Positions 41,376-50,999 are shown, counted from the first letter of the stretch. The stretch: DNA of 64,000 bases from Branchipolynoe longqiensis (GCA_030323885.1 CM059199.1:2501923-2565922), one strand, 5' to 3'. The notes: generated by a model not told the origin, from the sequence alone. Numbers and translations: made by a program.

Positions 41376-41470
41376 CGCTGATTGGCCGGCGCTTATCACG
41401 TGGGCGCGACCACTCCTCCATATATGGGTTAATGTTTCTTTAGGGTTGTAAAACGCGTACGGCTGATCAG
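41376..41470 (+). promoter_or_regulatory. Putative core promoter of the Hox5-like gene
   Basis: In order: an inverted CCAAT box (ATTGG, 41381), an E-box CACGTG (41397-41402), and CCATATATGG (41418-41427), which is both a perfect CArG/SRF box and a TATA-like element. A start near 41450 would give a 5' UTR of about 100 nt. No experimental start site is available; the spacing is merely sensible. Confidence 0.5.
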
Positions 41471-41554
41471 CAGGACCATAATTCATCGGCTCGTGGCCAA
41501 CTGGTGACCTGGGGCAGCAGCGGAGACGGGAGAGGGCGTCAATCACGGGAACAG

Positions 41555-42326
41555 ATGAGCTCTTACTTCGTCAACTCACTGACGAGTTGCTACAGCCAAG
41601 GAGTGACAGACGGCGGTGGCGGCGACCATGTAGGCCGCGAGTACCACCAGCCGAGCAGCCCGTACGGCCGATATGCGTCCGCCCATAGCTACCCGTACGC
41701 GGCGGCCGGGTCCCCGGCAGCCTCGGCCGGGCCCGGCGGCCACCACCTGGCCGCACAAAATGGCGATTACTACATGACGCAAAGACTCAGCCATCCGCCA
41801 CTGGTCCGGGACACGGTGAGCCCGGCTAATAGCCTGGTGGGCTCGGAGACGGGTGGGCCGACGTCGGGCGGGCAGATCCAGCCCCAGGATTACTCGACGG
41901 GCGGGTCGACCTACCCAAACTCAAACAGCAGCGCCGAACTTACGTCCATGGACTCCCCACCGCCGCCTGCACACCAACATCAACAACAGCAACCGCCGCA
42001 GCCGCAGCCGCAGCCACAGCAGCAGCAGCAACAACAACAGCAGCGACAACAACAACAACAACAACCGCAGCAGCAGCCGAACACTACCCCCGCGTCTGCG
42101 CAACCTGCGAGTAACAACAATAACAACAACAACAACAACATCAACGCCACGTCGGCGACCACAGCGAGCTCGGGGCAGCAGCCACCGACCCCCGACAGTT
42201 CCCAGACCTCGCCGTCGTCCCAGTCTGGCGGCGGCACGGGCCAGGGGTCGCCGCCGGCCGTCAGTACCACCCCGGTCAACCAGCCCCACATCTACCCGTG
42301 GATGCGCCGCATGCACTCCGGCCATG
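41555..42326 (+). CDS. Hox5: Hox5/Scr-like homeobox protein, coding exon 1
   Basis: This is the first coding exon of an Antp-class Hox transcription factor: 257 codons plus one base, ending at the donor CATG|GTAACA (phase 1). ATG at 41555 is chosen because MSSYFVNSLTSCYSQG matches the conserved MSSYFVNS N-terminus of Hox5/Scr; an upstream in-frame extension has no ATG. Residues 35-65 are Ser/Tyr/Ala/Gly-rich, NGDYYMTQ is at 69-76, Pro/Gln-rich at 135-175 with long CAG/CAA-coded Q runs, then an Asn run at 187-195. The PBX/Exd-binding hexapeptide IYPWM is at 246-250, followed by RRMHSGHG up to the splice site. A splice between hexapeptide and homeobox is usual for Hox genes. The DNA-binding homeodomain is in exon 2, which I do not find in this window. 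Assignment to Hox5, rather than a neighbouring central Hox group, rests on the N-terminus and is fairly but not fully certain. Confidence 0.92.
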
Positions 42327-42332
42327 GTAACA
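42327..42332 (+). other. Splice donor of Hox intron 1
   Basis: GTAACA follows CATG. Reading through would add a hydrophobic, non-Hox peptide and a stop at about 42463, supporting a splice here. No matching acceptor followed by homeodomain codons (WFQNRR) appears before the right edge. Confidence 0.75.
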
Positions 42333-42590
42333 TCATCATAACCTTCCTCGCCTATGTTTGTGTTGGTGCTTCTTCCCTCTGTGTCATGTGTCATGTATCA
42401 TGTGTCATGTGTCATATCTCTTGTGTATGCATGGTGCATGAGTTACTCGCGAGCTGCTCATGAGCTGCATGTCATACATAGCCTTTGCTGTTCTGCGCTT
42501 GCTTGCCTAGTCACAGTGCACGTGTATGTCAGTATGTATGCTAACCCACGTGTGTACTCCACTCCATTTGGTACTATATATATGTGATAT
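42333..42590. other. 5' part of intron 1
   Basis: Contains a TGTCATG-based short repeat (about 42383-42418) and unique sequence. No exon. Confidence 0.55.
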
Positions 42591-42667
42591 ATGTATGTAT
42601 GTGTATATATATATATGTGTGTATGTATAAATATATATATATATACACATATATATATTCACACACA
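42591..42667. repeat. (TA)n/(TG)n microsatellite
   Basis: TATATG/TATATA repeats leading into MITE family G. Confidence 0.9.
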
Positions 42668-42850
42668 CAGTAAAAGCTCTCTAAATGCACAGATCGACCA
42701 CTCCCCTGTAGCAATCGCTTTATTTGCATCCCAAATGATTGCTCATACAATACCATTGTAACAGGGAAAAAACTCCCATAACCGACCAACTCTCTAAATT
42801 GACCAATTAAAGTCAGTCCCATGGTAGGTCGATTTAGAGAGTTTTTACTG
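42668..42850. mobile_element. MITE family G copy 2 (pogo/Tigger-like ends)
   Basis: CAGTAAAAGCTCTCTAAATG at left; AGAGAGTTTTTACTG at right, followed by TA. Shares GATCGACCACTCCCCTGTAG and CAATACCATTGTAACAG with the 23517 copy. It lies between TA-rich microsatellites. Confidence 0.88.
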
Positions 42851-42856
42851 TATATG

Positions 42857-42892
<36 letters not shown>

Positions 42893-42920
42893 CATGTATA
42901 CATACGTATATATATATAGG
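42851..42920. repeat. (TA)n microsatellite
   Basis: TATATATGTATATATATA-type repeat of about 70 bp. Confidence 0.9.
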
Positions 42921-43261
42921 TCTCCTGCAGTTGCATGTAAGGCATGATAGATAGGACTTATGCAGTGGCATCATATATATATTTGATCAGCGTCCCTAGA
43001 ATACAAAGATTGCAAGTTAACCTAAAGCCCCCTACTCACAGCCGCACAGCCCCATCTCACACCCCACACCCCAGACACACAACACATCCTAAAACATAAC
43101 ACAGCTGGCCAATACATCCCTGACAGAACAGCTGACACCCAAAGTTCAACACACTAATTGGATAATCACATATAGGTCACGAAGTCAGATAAGAATGATC
43201 AAATAACTTCCCTCTTGATGGCCTAATCTGTCAGATAAGGATAATACTTCCATATAACCAG
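42921..43261. other. Intron sequence, no feature
   Basis: Mixed, C/A-rich near 43030-43100. No gene or element ends; part may belong to the LINE remnant that follows. Confidence 0.45.
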
Positions 43262-43470
43262 AGGTGTAGAATTATAAAGCTGGTTAAATTTGGAATTGCC
43301 AGCAGAGGGAGAGGGAGACCAAGAACATCATGGTTTACAAATATTTCACAGTGGACAGGCTTGAATTATTCACATTCTATCATAACAGCACACCATTGGG
43401 ACAAGTGGAGAACCATTGCATCCATTCCAACCCTCGACTAGAGGACGGAACTATTGATTGATTGAATAGG
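43262..43470 (+). pseudogene. LINE remnant: C-terminal end of a non-LTR retrotransposon ORF2
   Basis: A frame reads IIKLVKFGIASRGRGRPRT, then SWFTNISQWTGLNYS, then a WDKWRTIASIP motif and a stop at 43439-43441. The pattern RGRPRxSW...WTGL...WRxI is typical of the C-terminus of reverse-transcriptase ORF2 proteins in several LINE clades. The reverse transcriptase domain itself is absent. The remnant ends in an (ATTG)n tail (about 43450-43465), as expected of 5'-truncated LINE copies. Clade not assignable. Confidence 0.7.
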
Positions 43471-43586
43471 TTCTACTGTGACGCAGTGTTACCCCCCCCC
43501 CCCCCCCCACCACCACCACCACCACCACCACCCACCCACTCTACCATCTGTAGTGACACGTGGATGGCATATCAGATGATAACTTA
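43471..43586. repeat. Poly-C and (CAC)n tract
   Basis: C-run at 43493-43508 followed by (CAC)n and CCCACCCA. Confidence 0.85.
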
Positions 43587-43853
43587 ATGCCCGGTACACA
43601 TCTCCCGTATACGACCTAAAACTGCCTGTTTCGCGACTAAGTTTGAGTTTTAGTCATTAGGTGTGCGACCCCCTAGCACAGCAGAGCCTTGCGATTCGAG
43701 ACTTAAAACTCAGTTTTAGGGCTTAAAACTCGAATCGCAAGACATTCGAAAAATTAATCGGCCAGTTTTATGTCGCGAAACGGGACGGGTCGGGTTGTGA
43801 AACGCAGTCAGTTTTACCTTGTGAATCGTATACGGGAGGTGTGTACCAGGCAT
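43587..43853. mobile_element. MITE family C copy 3
   Basis: Left ATGCCCGGTACACATCTCCC, right GGGAGGTGTGTACCAGGCAT, TA on both sides. Interior matches the 25110 copy in inverted orientation (AACTCAGTTTTAGGGCTTAA, GTCGCGAAACGGG). 267 bp. Confidence 0.92.
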
Positions 43854-44335
43854 TAGATGGCAGGCTATGACTTCACCAGAGGAACAGTGACAGGAATAGT
43901 TTTGACATTGCTCCATTATCACTGTCACATTATAGGGTTATGAATGGGCGAAATGCAGCAGGGCAGTGTAGATAGACTAAGCAGTAGCAGAGGAATGTGG
44001 TGAAAGGAATGTAGGGGGGGGGGGGGCATGTTAAGCCGTCAAGCAGTCCCATCGCTTGCATTGGGATGGGGTGGGACTGGGAGGAGGGTTAGAAGTGGTG
44101 ATCGGGATCGTTGATAATCCAAATGACAATCAAATTTCAAATGACTTATTGCTCCTGAAAAGCGAACATCTTTGAAACATAAGTTAAAAACATAGATTTT
44201 GAAAACCAAAAACCCTGCCATAGATTTGACCCATCATATCCACATCACACATTGACACAGTCAGGGAAGATATATCCATATAAAAGGAATGGTAAATCAA
44301 TATAATCCAACGTCTCAGTGCGAAAAGCCTATTAA
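43854..44335. other. Intron sequence, no gene
   Basis: Unique, with a G-run at about 44015-44027. No feature supported. Confidence 0.5.
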
Positions 44336-44750
44336 GTATTATGGCCACCATTTTGGTATGCATGCGAATATTAATTTTAATTTAACTCTTTAAAATGAAG
44401 AAGTTCCTTCAGTGAATAGTACATTTTACAGACTGGCGTGTATCTTTAAATAAAATTGGCCGTAAGTCCAAGCTTTTAAATTATGCACCTTTAATCAGTT
44501 GTCTAGGCGAGACATAATAATAATAATAACGAGGATAATCATAGAACCTCTCAGTGCCAATGCCTCAGATGCTTCCCATTTTGATGTGCATGCGAAAATT
44601 ACTTTAAATCTAACCTTTCAAGATAAAGAAGTTGATTTTGTTTTTTCAATCGTCCGTAACTCCAAGCAATTATATTATGCAAATTTGATCGCTCTTGTCT
44701 AGCCGAGACATATTAATAGCAATGATCATAATAGCAATGATAATAATCAC
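44336..44750. repeat. Diverged tandem duplication with homeodomain/POU-type words
   Basis: Unit 1 (about 44340-44530) and unit 2 (about 44560-44745) share CCATTTTGRTRTGCATGCGA, AACTCCAAGC-type words, AAATTATGCA and GTCTAGSCGAGACATA. The duplication is old. Unit 2 has ATTATGCAAATTTGAT with the POU octamer ATGCAAAT; unit 1 has TTAATTTTAATTTAA. Either a diverged element pair or duplicated intronic regulatory DNA. Confidence 0.7.
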
Positions 44751-45045
44751 GACCATATTAATAATGATAATAAAAATAACTGCTAATTAGTCAGGAGCAC
44801 GCATACATTCTAAAACTATTTCAATTAGAATCTTGTATAGGAATTTTAGCACGGTGTTCATGACCGTCCCCAGTGCCAGGGAACTAGGTACCGGACGGCA
44901 CTTCTGGCCAGGCGCTAACGGAAGTGGACCAAACAACCGGAAGTGGACCAAGCTGTCCCACTTAGTGAGATTAGAGACACTTCATGGACTCATTAATGAC
45001 ATTCTCTTCCCTCCGTCACATGTTATCTCAACCGCAATCATGCCC
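44751..45045. other. Intron sequence
   Basis: Unique. CGGAAGTGGACCAA is repeated twice near 44929-44953. No gene. Confidence 0.45.
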
Positions 45046-45345
45046 AATCTCTGTGGCAGAGTGGTTAGAGTGTCTGACTTTTTTCTAGGTCGGACTCCTA
45101 ATCTGAAGGTCAGTGGTTCGATTCCCCGTGCCCCCACCTCTGCCACTTTGGACTTCCACCGCTGTGTATAACTTACAGCGTCATCAAAGGCCGGTTGCTC
45201 TCATACCATGTCTATGTGGTGTGGGAGGTTAAAAATCCCTTGGGTCAGTAAAAGTGTAGGCTCGGGCTTCCTATCGACAAAGTGTCTAATGGTGAAAACA
45301 AGGCTATGCAGACTTATCCATGATATGCAGTATAAATCTTCTTCA
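45046..45345 (+). mobile_element. SINE family 2, full-length
   Basis: Head TGGCAGAGTGGTTAGAGTGT (A-box) and GTGGTTCGATTCCCC (B-box); body as in the 18736 copy, including GTGTATAACTTACAGCGTCA; ends near TATAAATCTTCTTC and a poly-A stretch. Best-preserved copy of the family in the window. Confidence 0.92.
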
Positions 45346-45589
45346 ATAAAAAAAAAAGGAAAAAAAAGACCCCTGTTCCCTAATCACTTAGATAAGTAGT
45401 CACTCCTTACATGCAGCTGGGTGATACGTACAACGCTGTAACAGCAATCAATGCTCACACCACTGATGCTCTATTTCTCCATCACACTTTTCTCTTCACA
45501 TATTGCTGTTTGGGTGCTATACTGCTAATAAGTATACCTCTCATTTTGACCCATATTTACTACAAACTTTGTGTGATTTGGGCTATTTT
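45346..45589. other. Intron sequence
   Basis: Unique. No feature. Confidence 0.45.
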
Positions 45590-46819
45590 GGTTATTTGCA
45601 CTATATTGCTGCTTTACACTATATTACTGCTTTACGATGCATTGGTACTTTACGCTATGTTGGTGTTTTGTGCTATGTTGGTGCTTAGTGCTATATTGCT
45701 GCCTTGTGCTATATTGCTGCCTTGCACTGTATTGGTACTTTGTATTGTACTGGTGCTCGTCGTTATATTCCTGTTTTGTGCTATATTCAATATATAATAT
45801 TGGGTCTTTGTGCTATATTGGTGTTTTGCACTATATTGGTGTTTTGCACTGCACTGCTGCTTTGCACTATATTGGTGCTTTGTGCTATAATGATGCATTG
45901 CACTATATTGGTGATTTGCACTGTATTGCTGCTTTGCACTATATTGGTGCTTTGTACTGTATTTCTCATTTGCACTATATTGGTGCTTTGCACTATATTG
46001 GTGCTTTGCACTATATTTGTGCTTTGCACTATATTGCTGCCTTGCACTATATTGGTGATTTGTATTGCTCCTTTGCACTATATTGCTGATTTGCACTATA
46101 TTGCTGATTTGCACTACATTGCTGCGTTGCACTGTATTGCTGTTTTGCACTATATTGATGTTTTGTACTGCTCCTTTGCACTATATTGGTGCTTTGCACT
46201 AAATTTGTGCTTTGCACTGTATGTGTATTTTGCACTATATTGCTGCTTTGCACTGTATTGCTGCTTTGCACTATATTGCTGCTTTGCACTGTATTGTTGC
46301 TTTGCACTATATTTGTGCTTTGTACTGTATTGCTCCTTTGCACTATATTGCTGATTTGCACTATATTGGTGCTTTGCACTATATTGCTGCATTGTGCTTT
46401 GCAGTATATTGGTGCTTTGCACTATATTGCTGCTTTGCACTGTATTTCTGCTTTGCACTACTATATTGGTGCTTTGTATTGCATTGCTCCTTTGCACTAT
46501 ATTGGTGCTTTGGACCGTATTGCTGCTTTGCACAATATTACTGCTTTGCACTATATTGGTGCTTTGTACTGTATTGCTCCTTTGCACTATATTGGTGATT
46601 TGCACGATATTGCTGCTTTGCACTGTATTGCTGCTTTGCACTATATTGGTGATTTGTACTGTATTGCTGCTTTGCACTATATTGCTGCTTTGTTCTATAT
46701 TGCTGCTTTGCACTATATTTGTGCTTTGCACTATAGTGCTGCTTTGCACTATATTGGTGCTTTGTACTCTATTGCTGCTTCGCACTATATTGGTGTTTTG
46801 CGCTATATTGCTACTTTGG
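45590..46819. repeat. 18-bp satellite, about 68 copies
   Basis: The unit GCTTTGCACTATATTGST repeats for 1.2 kb. Common variants are GCACTGTATT, GATTTGCAC and TTTGTACTG. A period of 18 keeps a 6-residue repeat in each frame, and most frames on both strands are open (LCTILL, ALHYIA, CFALYC; QSSNIV, KQQYSA). That is a consequence of the unit having no stops, not coding evidence. The edges are more divergent than the centre. The array resumes for about 30 bp after the MITE at 46820. Confidence 0.95.
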
Positions 46820-47059
46820 ACTATATGAAAGATTTCCGGGACTTCGCGGATTTCCGGTATTTCTCCTGTAGCTATAAATGTATACTAATACATTGTTTTA
46901 TGCTGCAGCACCATCAGCAAATACTACTAATACGGGCTTCAAACATATATTTATGAAACCCAACTTCCGGGAAATTTCCGCAATTCCCTGACAATGCTAA
47001 ACCTATGGGTGAATATCAGGATTTCCGCTTCCCCCCCCCGGAGACTGCTTTCATCCCTG
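46820..47059. mobile_element. MITE family J copy 2, inserted at the edge of the 18-bp satellite
   Basis: Right end CTGCTTTCATCCCTG is intact; the left end is worn (TATATGAAAGATTTCCGGG). The interior in reverse matches the 27557 copy (GACAATGCTAAACCTATGGG, CGGGAAATTTCCGC). After it, CACTGCTTTCCACTATATT looks like the satellite continuing. Confidence 0.82.
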
Positions 47060-47449
47060 ATCACTGCTTTCCACTATATTCCTATTTGCTAACAATGCAC
47101 ACTTCCTCACATGTTAATCTTTCTCACTAGGTTTCTGCACATGCTGCTTGACGCAGTAAGGCTGCACTGTTAAGGTTTTTGAATGCTGGTTTGGCTACAA
47201 CCATTGCATACACAAGTCATACACAAGTACACAAGTCACACACAGCGCTTCGCTTACTGCTGCTTATGCCATGCTTCGGTGCCTGGTTTCCTGCCGCTTC
47301 TTAGCTAAAGTTACATTAATAAACTTTGTAGACTACATAACAGTAACATGCATTGCCTTTAAACTATTGTCATGTTTGCAGCGAAAATTGTCATTGTGTG
47401 CCATCTTTCTACATGTTCCTTTACATATTTGCTTTTCAGGATTGCTAGG
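47060..47449. other. Intron sequence
   Basis: Mostly unique; TACACAAGTCAYACACA repeats near 47209-47240. No gene. Confidence 0.45.
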
Positions 47450-47815
47450 TGTATACATATATATATGTATAATAATGTTTTATCGGTATATATAACATTA
47501 TATATATCATTATGTATGTTGTGACATATCTTGATCTATCATTATATATACCATTACATATCATGATGTTACTACATTTCACTATGGGTATCACTATATA
47601 TACACCGTCCTGATATGACCTTAGATGTTGCTAGGACGTAAAACAACAACAAACAAACAACAAACAAACAACAACTATATATACAACTGCATGTGTCATT
47701 ATATGTATATATTTATATATCAGTATATATCTCATTGTATATATTATTATACATAATGTTATATATATCATTATATATAATCATTATATATATATATAAG
47801 CATTATATATATATA
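47450..47815. repeat. TATATATG-rich microsatellite region
   Basis: Degenerate TATATATCATTATATATA repeats over about 350 bp, interrupted by a SINE tail at 47606. Confidence 0.85.
47606..47672 (+). mobile_element. SINE family 1, 3' tail fragment
   Basis: CCGTCCTGATATGACCTTAG then ATGTTGCTAGGACGTAAAAC and (ACAA)n. Fresh-looking tail with no body: a severely 5'-truncated copy, or the visible part of a recombined one. Confidence 0.88.
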
Positions 47816-48009
47816 CACACACCATTGTTACTGTTATATTCCAGGTGTACACGCCATAACATAGACACTCTGAGTATGATAGCTGAGTACAATGATAACA
47901 GACAATATAGAACCACTCCCATTGCCACTACTAGTCTTACAGCAGCAAGGACAGGCGTAGTTATAGTTGGGAGTGTGTGCGTGAGTGTGCGTGTGTGTGT
48001 GGGGGGAGG
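47816..48009. other. Intron sequence
   Basis: Unique, ending in a (GT)n/G-run at about 47980-48009. No gene. Confidence 0.4.
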
Positions 48010-48200
48010 GTGAGACACGAAACTGCGGAAGGGGCCAGCATGTTGCTAAGTTACAATACTGTGGGAAGTCGACGCTTCGAGGCCTTGACCCGAAGGTTGC
48101 GGGAACCTCCCCTGACTTGAGCGCGGGGTCATTAATCATGTCAGCTGCAGCTATATGGGTCAGTGTCCAGGGCTGGGGAGCCAGAAGCACACCGCCATGG
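48010..48200. promoter_or_regulatory. Candidate intronic enhancer with MEIS-PBX-HOX motif
   Basis: A non-repetitive 190-bp island between simple repeats. On the reverse strand, about 48129-48144, TGACA (MEIS/PREP half-site) directly precedes TGATTAATGACC (PBX-HOX type). The E-box CAGCTG and TATATGGGTCA follow on the top strand. Such composites are used in Hox auto- and cross-regulation; activity here is inference. Confidence 0.45.
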
Positions 48201-48564
48201 CAGTCTGGTTGGCCGTGGGTGAGGGGGGGGGGGGGTGAGGGGGTAGGATATTGTGGGAAGGGGGCGAATCCTGAGGCTGTAGGAGAATGGCCGGTTTGGG
48301 GGAAGGGGGGCGTGATGAGTGTGAGGGTATAGGAGATTGGAGGAAGGGAGGGGGAGGGGGTATGGGCTCTGGCAAGGGAAGGTTGTTGTAGATACTGGGG
48401 CGTGGTGTGATGAGTACATTGTTTATGTTGTAGCAGCTCACATCCACAAACCGAAGGGTGCGTGTGTGTGTGTGTGTGTGTGTGGTTGGGCGTGTCTGTG
48501 AAGAGTATGTTGTTCGTGAAGTGACATTTACTCAGAGTATGTTGTTTATGAAGTGACAGTTACT
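48201..48564. other. G-rich and (TG)n intron sequence
   Basis: G-runs near 48224-48235, G/A-rich to 48380, (GT)n at 48461-48484. Pro-rich antisense frames are compositional. Confidence 0.5.
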
Positions 48565-48567
48565 CAC

Positions 48568-49056
48568 TATCTACCCATGTGGAAGGTTGGGAGTTCGATT
48601 TACGGTCGAGTCAACCCAATGATGTTTGTTTGTTTGCTGTTGGTTTACATCCTAGCCACATCTAAGGTCATATCAGGATGGGTACCGACTTGTGACAGTG
48701 CACACTCGTGGTGACTTTATAGTGCTGCCCCACTGGGAAATCAGGCCGCCGGCACCATGACCCGATATCCCACTCAGTCACATTATCCTGACACCGAGCT
48801 AACCAATGACTTACAAAATTGATACTTGTCACTTCCTAGCCTGGCACTCGGCATTAATAAGGTAGGGCAAGGACTGGTTTGTTCAGTGTCAGGATAATGT
48901 AACTGAGTGGGATGAGATACTGGGTCATGGTGCCAGTGGCCTGGTCTCCCGGTGGGGCAGCACTATAAAGTCACCATGACTGTGTACTGTCACAAGTTGG
49001 TAGCTCTCCTGATATGACCTTAGATGTTGCCAGGACATACAATTCTAGCAAGCAAC
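48568..49056 (+). mobile_element. SINE family 1, interrupted by an inverted SINE
   Basis: Head fragment GGAAGGTTGGGAGTTCGATT..GTCGAGTCAACCCAATGA is split, and the body resumes AACCAATGACTTACAAAATT and runs to GTTGCCAGGACATACAATTC. The inner copy (48625-48806) is in reverse. Confidence 0.88.
48625..48806 (-). mobile_element. SINE family 1, truncated, nested in another SINE
   Basis: Reverse tail GTTGGTTTACATCCTAGCC to CACTCAGTCACATTATCCTG. CAACCCAATGA before and TAACCAATGA after look like a target duplication of about 10 bp. With the outer copy it forms a long inverted repeat. Confidence 0.85.
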
Positions 49057-49830
49057 CAACAATCTGCTCGCCCCTCCACATAGCATCCACACACACACAC
49101 CACCCGCGAGCACGCCCACGCCCACCTCTAGGAAAGGTGAGTATATGCGAGGGGCGGGGTGGAGAGTGATGATGCCTCTAGATTATGTGAGTGTGATGAG
49201 TATATTGTTTAGGAAATAACATCTATGCACTCTCCAAGCAGAATTCACGCTGCCCTACCATGCCTCTTGGCCGTATCCAGCCCATAGTGATACCCACTCC
49301 CACAAACCCGCCTACATCTATGTAATATCGGTGTGTTAGAGGCGTGGGTGTGGGTGTGTGTGATGGGTATGTTCTTTATGAAATAACATGTTCGCACTCT
49401 CCAAGCAGAAATCAGCCTACCCCACCAACACCCTCGACCGTCTCCAGCTCTAGGTAATATGTGTAGGTTTTGTGGTGTGATGAGTACCTGTGCACTCTCC
49501 AAGCAGAAATCATCATAGCCCACTATGCCCCGCTGCCCACCTCTATGTAATTAATATAGGGCGTCGATTGGAGACACGCTCTCTAGTGTGCTGAGTTTAT
49601 TGTTTATGAAGTGACATATGTACACTCTCCAAGCAGAAATCATCAGGTTTTGTGGTGTGATGAGTATTATTGTTTATGAAGTAAAATCTATGCACTCTCC
49701 AAGCAGAAATCAGCATATTCCCCTGCATGCGCCTAGGCCCTCTCCACCTCACGTCCACACACACAACCCGCCCACCTATCTGATGAGGAGTGTGTGTGTG
49801 TGTGTGATGAGTACCCTACACTTAGTACCA
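49057..49830. repeat. Irregular repeat with a GCACTCTCCAAGCAGAA core
   Basis: The core occurs at about 49227, 49393, 49491, 49623 and 49691, often preceded by GATGAGTATATTGTTTATGA-type words (also near 48412 and 48503). Unit length varies from about 70 to 165 bp. Not coding. Confidence 0.8.
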
Positions 49831-49866
49831 TGCCCCTCGGCACTCTCTGTACCCACACCAGCACCC

Positions 49867-49906
49867 CTAGAGCTAGAGAGAGAAAGAGCGTTCTCTCTAG
49901 CTCTAG
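49867..49906. repeat. 15-bp perfect inverted repeat
   Basis: CTAGAGCTAGAGAGA and TCTCTCTAGCTCTAG flank a 10-base loop. It does not match any MITE end in the window. Confidence 0.85.
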
Positions 49907-50029
49907 TGTAACACAGTGGGAGTTGCGATCAATCTCCACCGCCTACAGTCACAATACCTGAGTGTTGAGCCTAGTAGGTTGTTATGGGTTTAGCCTAGTA
50001 TTTCGCCTTACAGTTGCAGGAGACTGGAA
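49907..50029. other. Intron spacer
   Basis: Unique. No feature. Confidence 0.4.
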
Positions 50030-50668
50030 GGAGAGATAGTAGGATCTCCAGGAATGAACGTGAGTAATGTCGAGCAAAGGATTATAGTGGGGTTTCCAAT
50101 AATGAATACGAGTAATGTTGAGCGAAGGATAATGGTGGGGTTTCCTGTAATGAACACGAGTAAGTATGAGTAAGTATGAGTAATGTCGAGAAAGGATTAT
50201 TGTAGGGTCTCCATTAATGAACAGGAGTAATGTTGAGCAAAGGAAAATAGTGGGGTTTCCTGTAATGAACAGGAGTAAGTATGAGTAAAGTCGAGCAAAG
50301 GATTATAGTGGGGTTTCCAATAATGAAGAGGAGTAATGTTGAGCGAAGGATAATAGTGGGGTTTCCTGTAATGAACAGGAGTAAGTGTGAGTAAAGTCGA
50401 GCAAAGGATTATAGTGGGGTTTCCAATAATGAACACGAGTAATGTTGAGCGAAGGATAATGGTGAGGTTAACCTGTAATGAACAGCAGTAACATTGAGTA
50501 ATATTAGAGCAAAGGATGATATTGTTGAATAGGAGTAATGTTGAGAGCATTAAGCAATGGATAATGTTATGGTTTCCTGTAGTGAACAGGCGTAATGTTG
50601 AGTAATGTTAAGCAGATGATGATATTACCGTTTCCATTAATGAACAGGAGTAATGTTGGACAAAGGAC
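50030..50668. repeat. Minisatellite, unit about 48 bp
   Basis: GAGTAATGTTGAGCGAAGGA, TAATGGTGGGGTTTCC and TGTAATGAACAGGA repeat about 12 times. Two unit types alternate (CCAATAATGAA versus CCTGTAATGAA), some separated by a short GTAAGTATGA insertion. Confidence 0.9.
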
Positions 50669-50670
50669 TA

Positions 50671-50999
50671 TAGAGGGGGTGTAATGACGTCATGAGGCAA
50701 CTTTTGGTGGCCATTTTGGATGATATACAGAAGGCTTGCAGCTGCCTACACTCTGCTTATTTACTGATTTGTTGGTTTATGTGTCACTGTTTTGAACAGT
50801 TTGGCCTCAGAAGTTGTTCTAAAGTGCTGTAAGTAAACACATTGGAGGTAAACTGCCAGAACCTCCCATAACACAAGAAAACTCAGTTTTACTGCATCTG
50901 CATGCATTCACAACATGGCTCGGGAGGGTGCTCATAATCCAAGATGGCAGCCCGCTGACCGCTGATAGCTAAGTAATGACGTCACATGCACTCCCTCTA
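50671..50999 (-). mobile_element. MITE family F copy 2 (CRE-like site), inverted relative to copy 1
   Basis: Begins TAGAGGGGGTGTAATGACGT and ends AATGACGTCACATGCACTCC, CTCTA. Interior GGTGGCCATTTTGGATGATA and GGGAGGGTGCTCATAATCC match the 35637 copy in reverse. Both ends of this copy carry TGACGTCA. Confidence 0.88.

Noticed and set aside
41504..41554. Upstream in-frame extension of the Hox protein (17 residues)
   Set aside because: It would need a GTG start; the ATG at 41555 begins the conserved MSSYFVNS N-terminus.
42327..42463. Continuation of the Hox frame past the hexapeptide
   Set aside because: The extra residues are hydrophobic and Cys/His-rich with no homeodomain; a good GT donor precedes them.
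46186..46956. 256-residue Leu/Cys/Thr/Ile frame across the 18-bp satellite
   Set aside because: It is a direct reading of the repeat unit; equivalent frames exist in other phases and on the other strand.
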